From: Hymenopus coronatus
Taxonomy: Eukaryota > Arthropoda > Insecta > Mantodea > Hymenopodidae
Length of the DNA: 64,000 bases
Direction: 5' to 3'
Assembly (NCBI GenBank): GCA_030762935.1
Contig: CM060900.1
Span: 292,909,736 to 292,973,735 of the forward strand
The notes under the pieces are model-generated. The model worked only from the letters and a program-made list of their open reading frames with translations. It had not been told where the DNA came from and made no database searches. Of this stretch, positions 27,383 to 37,345 are shown piece by piece. A program made the position numbers and the translations under genes. Position 1 is the first letter of the stretch. Every line of letters starts with the position of its first letter.

Positions 27383-28317
27383 CTCCTTTGTGCATTTTTA
27401 CTTTTAGATACCTGCTTGTGAAGGAACTGCTTTTAATTGTCCGTTCCGTAGCAAAACGTTACCCTTCCGTCATGTACTGCTAGATGTGCCCCTTTAGCAG
27501 AAACACGAACATCTCTATAACTGCCAGTTACTCTTGCGGAGGTCGTGACCGATGATACCAGAGTGCTGGCTTAGATATTTACATTTTTATCCAAAGCGAG
27601 TTTTGCAATTAGAGTGCAACTTTATTTTTATTTAATAACTTATCTGGACGGCTGATAATGGAGCTATAGATTATATTTTTAAAATTTTATTACAACGATT
27701 TTTCCAATGAGGATGTAGTCTTAGTAGTATTTCTACTTTTAAGTTCCATTGCCGAAAGTAATGTTTTCCTTTGTCAATTTTACTGGATTTTATACCTGTC
27801 CGTTATTTTATTTTATGTTCATTTCTATATTGGTTCTAACTTAAAAGTTTGGCAGTCAACTGCTACTTGCGTCACGAAAGCAAGAAATGGTAAAGTTATC
27901 TCAAGTGTAATTTAAAATAAGCTCAGCGCATCTAAATTCAAATGCTATCTTTAAGCAACAAAAACTATGGCATTCGGAGGTGGATCCAGGATTTCTTTAA
28001 GTAAGGTGTCACTTCTTTCAAATATTACCTTGCCAAGGAGCAAAATGTAACCAACAATAGCACATTCTACTTTTGGAATGCTCAAATATAACTCAATTGA
28101 TGGATGGCATAATCCTAGATTGGAAACGTCAATATTCATTTTGATGCAGCATGAGTGCTGATTAAATAAATATTCATTTTAAACGTAATGTGCCAATAAT
28201 CAATTATTCAGCTTCACTGTAAGACTTTCCTCCTATTCTTTTGAGCTACTGCTGTTCTGAAGTTATCTACTAGTAATTGTACAACATATTTGTTTCGGCT
28301 TATCTACTACCTTTAAT
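27380..28317. other. AT-rich intergenic DNA
   Basis: I see nothing recognisable here: no frame longer than about 60 codons on either strand and no TE motif. Confidence 0.5.
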
Positions 28318-28700
28318 TTCTCTAGTACTTATGTATAATGTACATGAGAGGCAGAGAAAACGTGTATTTGACCTAGAAGCTTGGTATTGAGATTCCATCA
28401 TGAATGCATGTCTTTTAGGTCACTGACTATAAACAAAAACACTTTTTAGAAAGAGGTAGGTGTCTCTGTCTATCTTTCCGTCTTTTTGTGTGTGTTTTTT
28501 GAAAGCACAACTGAAAACGAAAAGTCCGTTAATAAACAAACTTCATACTTAAGTTTAGTATCTTTCAAAGATGCGATACGAAGATTTCAGGAATATTCCC
28601 CAAATCACACTTTATATAGGATAATCTTTAAAATGATGATTTTGACAAAAATGGCTCTAACGATGTTGATCAAAGTACCTTTTTAATGACATTTACACGG
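28318..28700 (+). repeat. Dispersed unclassified repeat, copy 1
   Basis: This segment starts with a TTTCTCTA/AGAGAAA imperfect palindrome, passes through AAACACTTTTTAGAAAGAGG and a GT-rich stretch, and continues with TTTAGTATCTTTCAAAGATG and CGATACGAAGATTTCAGGAA. The same ordered blocks recur at 33,965-34,440 on this strand and at about 31,620-31,880 on the other strand. It has no coding capacity. I do not recognise the family; it may be an ancient MITE-like or satellite-derived repeat. Confidence 0.65.
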
Positions 28701-28789
28701 CAAAATAAATTCAGCTTTTAAGTTTCTTGGGAACAACCACTGAAGTTATCTTTATTCTGAATCACCTTTGTGTAACTGGTACCAGTAAG

Positions 28790-29620
28790 AAATTGCTGCA
28801 CAGAAAGTATAGTCCCGTTAAAGCACACAATTTATGTGATATATATGATATTATATACATTATTGCTCACACATAGGCACGTTTATTATTTCAGAGCTAG
28901 TCATTTTTGACTTGTTCCATGTTATTGATTTAAATTTTAAAATGTGAGTAGTTTTTTTTTCAAATGGCAAGTATTCATTCCTTTCATTTCTCTTTTCCTT
29001 TAGTCTCGATGAGGCAATGATAATTTAATTTTCATCTAATGGTGCAGCATTTAAAAGAGTTTACTATCGCTTTAGCCCAGCGTGTTTTTCCCCATTTACT
29101 TATAAGAAAGAACGTAATCAGATCATGTCTGCTGATGTTCGTCTCGATTAACATGAAATACACAGAAGAATAGGCTATTGGAAGAATAGCTTGTTGCATA
29201 ATTGGTAGAAAGGTTTATGTGAATGGAACCGATCAGATATTTAGAAGAAGATGCATGTGTGTGCGTGTGCGGGACTCAAAAACGAAAGTTGGTTAAATAC
29301 GTAACTTAGTGCTTTCCTGAAAAATGTCTGAAAATATATTTATTAAAATACCATATATTTAACCTATTTTCATAAAAACAAACTGTATATCTTCAATTTT
29401 ATATTCTGAATGTTCTGGGTATAAACTGTGAAGACATCTTCTGGGTGATTTTTGAGTAATTGGTAAACCATAAGAGATAGAAAAAAACTTAGTGTACACA
29501 AAATGAAGATATCATTAAAACACGCATTTTATGTCAGTAGTTTTGTACAGTTAACTTTTCTGATATATTCAATGTTATTGGTTTCAATTTTGAACTAATG
29601 AAACTTTTCTCAAACGCAAA
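28790..29620 (+). repeat. Dispersed unclassified repeat, diverged copies
   Basis: Blocks such as GTTAAAGCACACAATTTATG (28,817) followed by a CATGTTATTGATTTAAATTT-like block recur, diverged, at about 29,514 and again at 33,868. 29,250-29,300 repeats the GT-rich and AAAACGAAAGTTGGTTAAAT-like blocks seen at 34,225-34,290. The copies are degenerate and their limits are approximate. Confidence 0.5.
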
Positions 29621-31370
29621 GTCATGTTACGCTTCATATCTCTTATGTTTTTTATTTCTGGAAATCCAAAAAGAACCATATTTGAACATTTTACATAGCC
29701 ATTAGCTTTTGAAAAGTGTGACTCTCACTTTAGCCTAGTGTACCCCCATATTTTTTCCTCTACTTACAAGGAAGTATGTAATGCGACAATTTCTGCTAAT
29801 GTTTATCTCAAGTACTACCAAGTGGATAAAAGAATTATCTTCTGTAAGAATAGTTTCTTTACAAAACAGATACAAAACGTGATGGGAATGGAGCACTTGA
29901 GATTTATATTGAGCAGAACAACTTTCGCATTACAGCTCACCACGAAGATAAATTCACCAAATGACTCTAACTGAATGCATGCTGATCTTAGGCTAAATAG
30001 GATAATGTGTAAGTTTTGGTTTTGGTGGTATTAAAGGTAAGCAACACACTGACTTTAAATGCCATGCTTTTATATAAGCAGAGGAACGATGCAAATCCTT
30101 TCTTGATTAATCTATTTTGTCATTCATTTTCCTTTGGTTTTACTGTACACAAATATTTTGGAGTACATCCAGAACAAATTATTTGTAATATTATTTATAG
30201 CTTGGATCGCTTTTATTGGTTTCATGGAACTGGGGTGGTTTTGGATGAACGTAGTTTATGATACTGGTAGTAGATAGCAGAAGTGAACTCCCAACTTCCG
30301 CTGACTGTGCTTCTTAGTGCCTAAGGTACACCCAGCGTCCATTAAGGGTCAACATTTATACTCAAAGTTCCATTCGGTCTTATTTCACTTTTCAAATTCT
30401 CTGTGAAACTCTCACCATTCTCCGAATTTCGGCCAGCAGCTGGGGAATAAGGACCACCCATTGGAAGCGTTGGACCCTATGAAGCCGGTCACTAGTGTGA
30501 CTGTCGGGGAGTCTCAACCTAGTAACTGTATGGATCTTGTCATTGCTCTGTCGTCGCTCCTAGTTTCGGGCGCCCAAGACCTCCTCTTACCTCATCCCTC
30601 ACTTCCAGGTCTCCCTGTCGCAGGTTATAGGTACAATATTCTCACCGTTTCAGTGCCGTGTACCCTACGTCCTACCTACCTGTCTGCCTTCTCGACTGAC
30701 CCCTCCTACATTTTTTAATGTTACGTATTTTGACGTTTACGCTCACTTCTAACTAGTATTACGAAATGTCTTCGAAAAAATGTGATGTGTTGCATTAACA
30801 TGCCACTCTCTACACATTCTTTCGCTAACTACTCTTGCAAAGGCATATTATTGTACTTCTTATGAATAGAGATCATCTTTAATTCCATATTTACATATTT
30901 AGTAATAGCTATGACACATAAAGCTATAGTGATAATCAGATTCTAATAAAGCGACATTGGTCTGTAATTATTCTAAATGATTGCCATGAGAAAAAAAAAC
31001 GAGTTCTCATTAACAAAAAGAATCTTCTGTGCTCGATTCACATGAATTTCTCTACATATTCAATAAATAAAAATCTTAGTAAGATTATTCCTCTTTATAC
31101 TCCATGCTAATGAAGATAAGCATTGGCAGAATAATCGTATTCCTTAGTTCCTTATAAGTAGAAGGAAACTAACGAAATACAGTATGCTAAAGGGACAATA
31201 AAGTGTTTTGGAAGCCATTGCAATGCGATTGTAATTTAAATTAACTTCTTTGCATGGCCAGGAATAAAATCGAAACCAAGAGAACTTTTTGTTTGAGGAA
31301 GATGGTTTAAAATTGAAACGAATAAGAAGTTATCTTGGAAACGGTTAGCTTCACAACAAGAAATGTAAAG
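29621..31370. other. Intergenic DNA, nothing recognised
   Basis: This region is mostly AT-rich. 30,290-30,720 is distinctly less AT-rich and contains an 85-codon frame (30,461-30,718) beginning MEALDPMKPVTSV that I cannot relate to any family. Without homology I do not call it a gene. Confidence 0.5.
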
Positions 31371-31379
31371 GAATGAATT

Positions 31380-31880
31380 GTGTGTTTTGATGTGATCAAC
31401 ATATTTTATGTAGTAACTTTTTGTATATCTCTTACGATTTACCAGTTATGAAAAAGTTAGTTGGTATGAAGAGAACTTCAGAGACTATGCCTAGAAAATT
31501 CAAGACATACATATTATTTTCCAGATAAATATATGTAATATACTGTATTTCAACCAAAATCATTACAGCCAATTGTGAAAAAATAAAATTCTGCTAATAT
31601 TGTTCTATTGCAAGGCATGTTTGATTGGAAGAATCTTCTTGAAGATCTTCGTGTCGCATATTTGTGAGATACTAAACCTAAATACCAAGTTGGTATTTAA
31701 TAGATATTTTGTTTTTCAGTTATGGTGTCCATAGGTAGACAGACACATACACGCGAAGATTTTTCTAAACAGGCTATTTTTTATTCAGCGGGTTTCAAGA
31801 ATATATTTGCGGTGAAATATTGATATCGAACTTTTGGGTGAAATACAATATCTTCTCTACCTACTATGTACATTATGTAT
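31380..31880 (-). repeat. Dispersed unclassified repeat, inverted copy
   Basis: Read on the minus strand the segment gives TTTAGGTTTAGTATCTCACA then ATGCGACACGAAGATCTTCA, matching 28,550-28,590 and 34,310-34,340. The end near 31,850 carries the CTACTATGTACATTATGTAT palindromic block. 31,380-31,620 also resembles 33,470-33,700 in the same orientation. Confidence 0.6.
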
Positions 31881-32225
31881 ACATGCTATAGAAGCTGAAA
31901 ACTATTAATTATCTGAATTTTTAAACCAATAGCAAAAACCCTCAAGTTAAAGTCAAATATAAAAATTAATTCGATAAAATATATGCTGTAATTAGCGGAG
32001 TAAGACTTTGCCTATCCCTTCTGACTTCTCAATTATACAAAAGTCGTGCAGTATAAAGAGAACTTCGTTGTCTACGAGACACTGGGTGGCTGTCAGTTCA
32101 TTGACGGAATCCTGGTGCACATGAATTCGACACACTTCAAGCTTTGAGGAATAAGAAAATGAAGTTAAGCAGCAGAAATATTAAGCGAGTGTTGCAGGAG
32201 AAACCATCCAGCCATATTTTCAGCT

Positions 32226-32830
32226 CAAGGAACGCATACTTTATGACCAGCTGATATTGCTCCGCGGTTAGAGTTTTGTGATCGAGAACTGTAGCACCAT
32301 GGAGAAAATCCTAGCCGTCCAAGATGCTTTCATCAGAGACGGGTATGCACTCAAGCACAACAACTGTTTGTACGTGACTACGAAAATTTACATGCCTTTG
32401 TGAAGGGACTTAGACACTGCAGGTTCAGTGTCAACATATGAGCGGCCATAGTTGGCGGTCATTTAATTGTGGCATACCTCTACCCTGTTAAACGGGCAGG
32501 TGACCTTCAGATTCTTTATTAATGTACAGCTTGTGATCCTGAAAGACGTCCTTTAGAAATCAAATGTAATTCCAGAATGATGGGATATTTTGATGGAAAC
32601 GTGCAAAAGCCTCCAGACGACGCTTTCCCTGTCAAGAGGATTTGATGAGACAGTCCAGTAACCTGGCCTCCCAATTCTCCTGATCTCACCCCTAAAGATT
32701 CATTGCTGTGGTGATACCTGAAGAAGATAGTATACGAAACACCAATTAGCTCCGATGAAGAATTGCGGACGAGATACTGGTTGCTTTTGACGAAGTTCAT
32801 GGCACACAAAGAATTTATGAAAGCTCGAAG
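32226..32830 (+). pseudogene. Mariner/Tc1-like DDE transposase remnant
   Basis: DDE transposases excise and insert DNA transposons. Several short frames fit one protein in order. An N-terminal-like VIENCSTMEKILAVQDAFIR is reminiscent of the helix-turn-helix start found in a group of mariner-like elements. Near 32,650-32,730 comes DSPVTWPPNSPDLTPKDS then LLW, a stop and YLKKIVYETPISSDEELR. The WPPxSPDLTPxDFxLWGYLK motif, with its third catalytic Asp, is highly characteristic. Many stops interrupt the coding sequence and the middle is not recognisable. No terminal inverted repeats could be identified by eye. Confidence 0.65.
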
Positions 32831-33439
32831 AACTCATGTATCCGCCGATGAAGTCTGTTGAAAAAATTTGGCTGTGGCCGTTTTTTACAATTTGAGCAAT
32901 GATTTTATAGCCGAAACAAGACTCTAGAATAGGAACCGGTATCATTGTACCTTAAACTTGTTCATGAATACTGATTTTCTAAATGATGTTGATGCTTTTT
33001 CATAAAACGTACGGTCGTGAACTGTGTGATTGTTTCTTCATTATAATGCCTTTGCTAAAGCTAAAAACAAACTACGGTGTCTTAATTTTTATCATGATGC
33101 TTCATTTCCCGTTGTATACCCGTGAAACGACTTTTTAAAATATAAATAATCTGATGTGTTCCATTCACATGGAACACATCTCTGCAAAAAATATAATTAA
33201 AAAAGCTTATGCTTCTATTTACTTCATGCTAATCGAGAAAAAATTAGCCGAAATAGTGTTATTACTTGCTTACTTGTAAGTAGAAACGAAATAATGGAGT
33301 ACCATAGATTAAAGTGACAGTCAAATACTGGTTGCTATGTGACTGAAGTTCCTTTGTTTGTATGGACAGGGTTCAAAAATTCCTGTAAGAGAAAGGTTTC
33401 TCATCTGAAACCAATAACAAGGAATATCTAAAAAACGAT

Positions 33440-33790
33440 CAAATCCACGAAAAAAACTTATATTACATAAATTGTCTGTTTTAACATGCTCTATGTTTAT
33501 TGTGTGGTAAGTTTTTGTCCATCTCTTGCGGTTTAGCAGTTATGCAAAACTCCGTAAAATTCATTGAGAATAAAGTAGTCTTCAGAGGCTATTGCCAGAT
33601 AATTCAAGATATACTTTTTTGTTATCCAAATATCTTCAATATACGATATTTTAATTAAAATCGTTAGAGCCATATTTTAGAAAATCAAAATATTCGAAAA
33701 AAGTTCCATGCAAAGGGTAGTTAGTAGTTAGTTTGTTGAAAATTTTCGTGTCTTGGAATAGCTTATGAAGACAACTTTATTCTAGATGAA
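33440..33790 (-). repeat. Dispersed unclassified repeat, inverted copy adjoining a direct copy
   Basis: The segment runs parallel to 31,380-31,700: AAATTGTCTGTTTTAACATG, then a GTAAGTTTTTGTCCATCTCT-like block, AGTTATGCAAAAC and TCAGAGGCTATTGCCAGATA. It is reverse-complementary in part to the direct copy starting near 33,790, so the two could form a fold-back. Confidence 0.5.
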
Positions 33791-34440
33791 TTTTGCGGAA
33801 ATTTGCATATCTGCTAAACTATAAGAGATACACAAAAACGTACTACACAAAACGTGTAGAGCTCGTTAAAACACACAATTTATGTTATAAACATTTTTTT
33901 CGTGGAGTTTGCAGTTTTTTAATTATTCCTTCTTAATGGTTTCAGCTTTAAAATACCTATACTTTTTACTTTCTCTACACTTACTATGTACATAGTGTAT
34001 AGAGAAGGTATTGTAATGCACCGAAAAATTCGACACCGAGATTTCAGCGGAAATACGTGTTTTGGGTCCCTCTGAATAAAAAAAAAATACTTTCTCTATA
34101 CGTACTATGCACATGGTGTATAGAGAATGTATTGTAATGCACCCAAAAAATCGATACCGAGATTTCAACGGAAATACATGTTTTGGGTCCCCCTGAATAA
34201 AAAACAAACATTTTAGAAAAAGGTCTGTGTGTGTTTGTGGACAGTGTAACTCAAAAACTGAAATACTATTAAATACGAAAGTTGGTGTCTAAGCTAAATA
34301 TCTTCCAAGAATGCAACACGAAGATTTTGAAGAAAATTACTCCACCACAAAGTACCCTTTAAAAGGAAAATTTTTTGCAAATTTTGATTTTCTCAAAAAA
34401 GGCTCTAAAGATCTTGATTAAATTATTGTATAATAAAGAT
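33790..34440 (+). repeat. Dispersed unclassified repeat, direct copy
   Basis: This copy contains CTCGTTAAAACACACAATTT (33,862), the duplicated palindromic 121-bp block (listed separately), ACATTTTAGAAAAAGGTCTG, the GT-rich stretch and GCAACACGAAGATTTTGAAG (34,313). The order is the same as in the 28.3-28.9 kb copies. No open frame of significance belongs to it; the 94-codon minus-strand frame at 34,207-33,923 merely reads through the two 121-bp units. Confidence 0.6.
33970..34211 (+). repeat. 121-bp block in two tandem copies
   Basis: The units start at about 33,970 and 34,091. Each begins with an imperfect palindrome CTTTCTCTA...TAGAGAA around TACTATG(T/C)ACAT, continues with TATTGTAATGCACC and ends with TTTTGGGTCCC(T/C)CTGAATAA. 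The units differ at roughly 10% of positions. Diverged single copies of the block lie near 28,320 and, inverted, near 31,780-31,880. Confidence 0.8.
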
Positions 34441-34465
34441 ATTTACATCAGAGAGTAAGAAAATA

Positions 34466-34600
34466 AATACAGTCAGGGAGAGAAACATTTGAATGCAGTT
34501 CATCGCAAGTGCTTGTTTCTATGAAAGAAACGTTTGAATACAGTTCTTGCATATCGTTACTACGCACTTGTTTACATTGAGAAACCACTTTTTCATTAGA
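34466..34600 (+). repeat. Upstream box of the left Helentron, internally duplicated
   Basis: CAGGGAGAGAAACATTTGAA and TGCAGTTCATCGCAAGTGCT match 16,751-16,799. The box is followed about 45 bp later by a diverged repeat of itself (AAAGAAACGTTTGAATACAG), and a third partial echo follows at about 34,578 (TTGAGAAACCAC). I infer that it marks the 5' terminal or promoter region of the Helentron; the exact terminus cannot be fixed because the right-arm copy is truncated before this point. Confidence 0.55.
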
Positions 34601-34857
34601 CTTTGTGATAACGATATAAAATAAAAAAATGTAAAAATGTTGTTTCAGTCGCTCTCGCTTCGAGGAGCTACTGGTTATACTTATACATAAGTCTGTTTGT
34701 TTCATTAAAATCTTAATTTCTACTTTATAATTGTGTTACAGTACAGTTTTAAACTTTTTATTCAGTTTGGTAGTTTCTGTATATATTTTAAATGCTTTTC
34801 ATAATGGCTAGTAAGAAATGAACCAGCTTTAGTTTTAATGTTAAGAAATGTTTTTCC

Positions 34858-35516
34858 GTGAAAACGGCCAAAGTGATCCTAGGTTCTCTTAGCCAAAATA
34901 ACCATATATTTGAAGAGGTTAAAAATGCACAGTACACAAGTAACTCGGTGATGGCACTGTGTGCATCAACTATAACAAATGTTGATGCCTGTAGTTCAGA
35001 TTTAATTGATATAATTCTTTATTTAGGGAATCAGTTGCATTTAAAATCGTAGCAAATTATAATGGTATTGTGCCATATCCACCTTACTTGTGCGTTGATG
35101 AGATCTCGGTGCAGAATATTGTAATTAATGACATACAAATAACTTACATAGTGGTGGCAAATAATTTTGATGTTCAAGGAATCTTACCGAGGGATTTAGG
35201 CTGTTTGATCCTTGTATTGGTTGTTGATCAACACAGTTGTAATCCAAGTGGTTTGCACGATGCAGAAGGAGTAGCTGTTGCACGTACTTTCGAGGATTTA
35301 AGTGAAATATTGGGTGTAATGGCCAACAAATTTCCAGTAGATAATGACTCTAATGACCTATTCACGTTAGTTCCTTTTGTGTTTAATGGTTATGAGACTG
35401 ATCGTCGTGCAGACCACAAAACAAGAAGAGACGAATTAATCCATAAAAAGATAGTAATAAAAGAAAGTTCCATCATTCATATTCACAACGTTCCTAAAAG
35501 AAGAAAGTCTGTATGA
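34858..35516 (+). pseudogene. Helentron N-terminal cysteine-peptidase-like domain
   Basis: Many Helitron-group polyproteins begin with a papain-fold, deubiquitinase-like domain of unknown role in transposition. The first frame (34,858-35,052) gives ILGSLSQNNHIFEE then NAQYTSNSVMALCA, where related domains have a catalytic Cys after Gln; here that position is Tyr. It ends DIILYLGNQLHLKS, like the conserved D-x-IL-x-G segment. After a frameshift the second frame (35,070-35,516) gives VDQHSCNPSGLHDAEGVAVA, which matches the D-x-HS-x-N-x-x-G-x-P-x-x-x-G-x-(A/S)V box containing the Asp/His pair. Only the end of this domain survives in the right arm. Family assignment rests on motif similarity only. 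Confidence 0.6.
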
Positions 35517-35559
35517 AAACATTTCGTAAAGATAAAGAATATAACGAAGTGGAACGTGA

Positions 35560-36190
35560 AAGAAATAAAACGCATAAGTTGCAAGATAGGGAAAATGAGC
35601 ATTATTAACAATTATAAAATAAACAAAGAAGATATGCTAAAGGCTAGGAAAAATATAAGTTACCAAGAATTAGAAAAAGAGAGAAATATAGAACATATGC
35701 AAGAAGCTAAGATGGATGAAAATTACTAGGAACTAGAAATTGTGAGAAATAAGGAACATAAGCAAGAAGCTAGGATGGATAAAAATTAACAGGAACTAGA
35801 AAGAGTGAGAAATAAGGAACATATGCATCAGTTTAGGAAAGACGAAAATTACAGAAGTTTAGAACACGAGAGAGATAGAGAACATAAACAGCCAGCTAAG
35901 GAAGACGAAGCCTACAAAACATCAGAAAATGAGAGAAACAGGAAGTATATGCAGCAAGCCAGGGAAGTAGTAGGATATAAAGTCTCAGAAAAGGAGAGAA
36001 ACAGGAAGCGTATGCAGTTAACCAGGGAAGATGTAGAATGCAAAGAGTTAGAAAGAATAAGGAATGGAGAGTATATGAAACAAACCAGTAAAGATGAAAT
36101 ATACAAAGGAATAGAAAAAGAGAAAAACAAGGAGTATATGAAGGAAATCAGAAAAAAAATGAAAGTCAAACAGACACAGAAAAAATCAAT
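35560..36190 (+). repeat. 63-bp tandem repeats coding 21-residue charged units (about 10)
   Basis: The unit reads approximately RNKEHMQQAR-DENYKELE-ER with a period of exactly 21 residues (63 bp). Landmarks CATATGCA, CATAAGCA and TATATGCA recur at 35,634, 35,697, 35,757, 35,820, 35,883, 35,946, 36,009, 36,072 and 36,135. The stretch is rich in Glu, Lys and Arg and should be helical. It resembles the STPR-like Arg-rich repeats found upstream of the Rep domain in many Helitron proteins, though the period here is 21, not 23. Stops interrupt the first units and 35,805-36,203 is open. The right arm has about 14 units. Confidence 0.85.
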
Positions 36191-36229
36191 ATTAAGGCAT
36201 TAAAACTAGTACAAAGAAGTAATGATATA

Positions 36230-36475
36230 CTCCGCACAAAACACTACATCCGTAACAAATTAGTGCAGACAGATAACAATTCACCAAGATTAAAATGGAA
36301 TTTTATTCGTAGCAAAAAGAATATACCAGGGTATTTGTGCTGTTGTAGTGAAGCTCTGTTTTTTGAGCACTCTGTTAGCAAACTGAACATGAATCGATTA
36401 AAAGAAAACAAGATAATGACAGTTTTGAAGAGTTTTTTGGAAGGATATATACTTACCCTTCTTTAAACTGTGTAA
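36230..36475 (+). pseudogene. Helentron Cys-rich segment before the Rep domain
   Basis: After the repeats, the frame at 36,263-36,466 contains LKWNFIRSKKNIPGYLCCCS and EALFFEHSVSKLN. In Helitron proteins the matching spot has a short zinc-finger-like CxxC...F-x-HSV segment. The right arm has the same region at about 51,590-51,420 with PAYVCCRFERLFFEHSVSKL. Only one to three Cys remain in each copy, so metal binding is doubtful. Confidence 0.6.
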
Positions 36476-36529
36476 TACTTGTAAGAGAAACTGAAAGTTC
36501 TGAAAAGTTGTGGAATAAAATTTGCGAAT

Positions 36530-36900
36530 TAACCAGAATGTATTAAGAAATTATCTCCGATGCAGGAACAATTATGTAGTTCTTATACACCCTTTATGCA
36601 AATGTTACCGTTAAAAGCTTTTGCGCTAAACCTACAAGTAGGAGTAAAGGGTTCCGTTGTAAATATATAAATTGATATCAATGAGTGTCTACAAGTTCAA
36701 CCTCGAGCTTCTGATGATATGGTAACGCTGCAGCTGAAACTGAAATGACATATTCTGCACAAATCGTACTACATGTACGAGAGAATTAGACCAGAAGTCG
36801 CCAGTGAAGCCTTAAAATACCTGCAGGAAACTCCATTATGTAAGAATAGTGGTATCCAAATAGATGAATTGTATTTAAAGAGGTATGAAAAACAATTCAC
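36530..36900 (+). pseudogene. Helentron DUF6570-like region
   Basis: Combining frames gives SFCAKPTSRSKGF (36,617-36,657), then VTLQLKLK (36,721-36,744) and YERIRPEVASEALKYLQETP (36,775-36,835). Helitron proteins carry a DUF6570 region here with a conserved V(R/K)P-x-V-x-x-AL-x-(Y/W)L segment. Its function is unknown. Multiple frameshifts are present. The right arm shows the same region at about 51,250-50,980. Confidence 0.5.
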
Positions 36901-37017
36901 AGAATAGTTGAGTTTATTGTCGAAAATAAAGCTGAAGAGGCAAACTCACTGGAAGCCAGGCCCGAAGAGGAAGCTACAATAGAGCATGGCAGTGAGGACG
37001 ACGAAGGAGAAGAGGTG

Positions 37018-37345
37018 CTTCTAATGTCCAAAAATAAAATAGGAACAACAATAGAAGTAATAGCACTGGGACAGGACCGAAAACCAGCCGCTTGGCATTT
37101 AATACAGAAATTTGATGAACTTTGCTTTCCCAAAATATTCGCGGGCCAGCCTTTTAATATGCCTAAATATATTACATACAGCTTCTAATGTCCAAAAATA
37201 AAATAGGAACAACAATAGAAGTAATAACACCGGGATAGGACCGAAAACCAGCCGCTTGGCATTTAATACAGAATTTTGATGAACTTTGTTTTCCCAAAAT
37301 ATTCGCGGGCCAGCCTTTTAATATGCCTAAATATATTACATACAG
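37018..37345 (+). repeat. 164-bp tandem duplication private to the left arm
   Basis: 37,018-37,181 and 37,182-37,345 are near-identical direct repeats covering codons for AAWHLIQ and FDELCFPKIFAGQPFNMPKY, the pre-Rep segment of the Helitron protein. The right arm has a single copy (about 50,580-50,745). The duplication therefore arose after the two copies separated, and it further breaks the left reading frame. Confidence 0.9.

Noticed and set aside
30461..30718. 85-codon frame in a less AT-rich patch
   Set aside because: No motif, no neighbouring exon-like frame and no family recognised.
34448..34705. 85-codon minus-strand frame upstream of the Helentron
   Set aside because: It overlaps the repeated upstream box and shows no domain; the real coding strand is plus.
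35912..36169. Minus-strand hydrophobic frame with repeated FLFLSFS, suggestive of a membrane protein
   Set aside because: It is the antisense of the charged 21-residue repeats; the same shadow occurs at 51,748-52,041.
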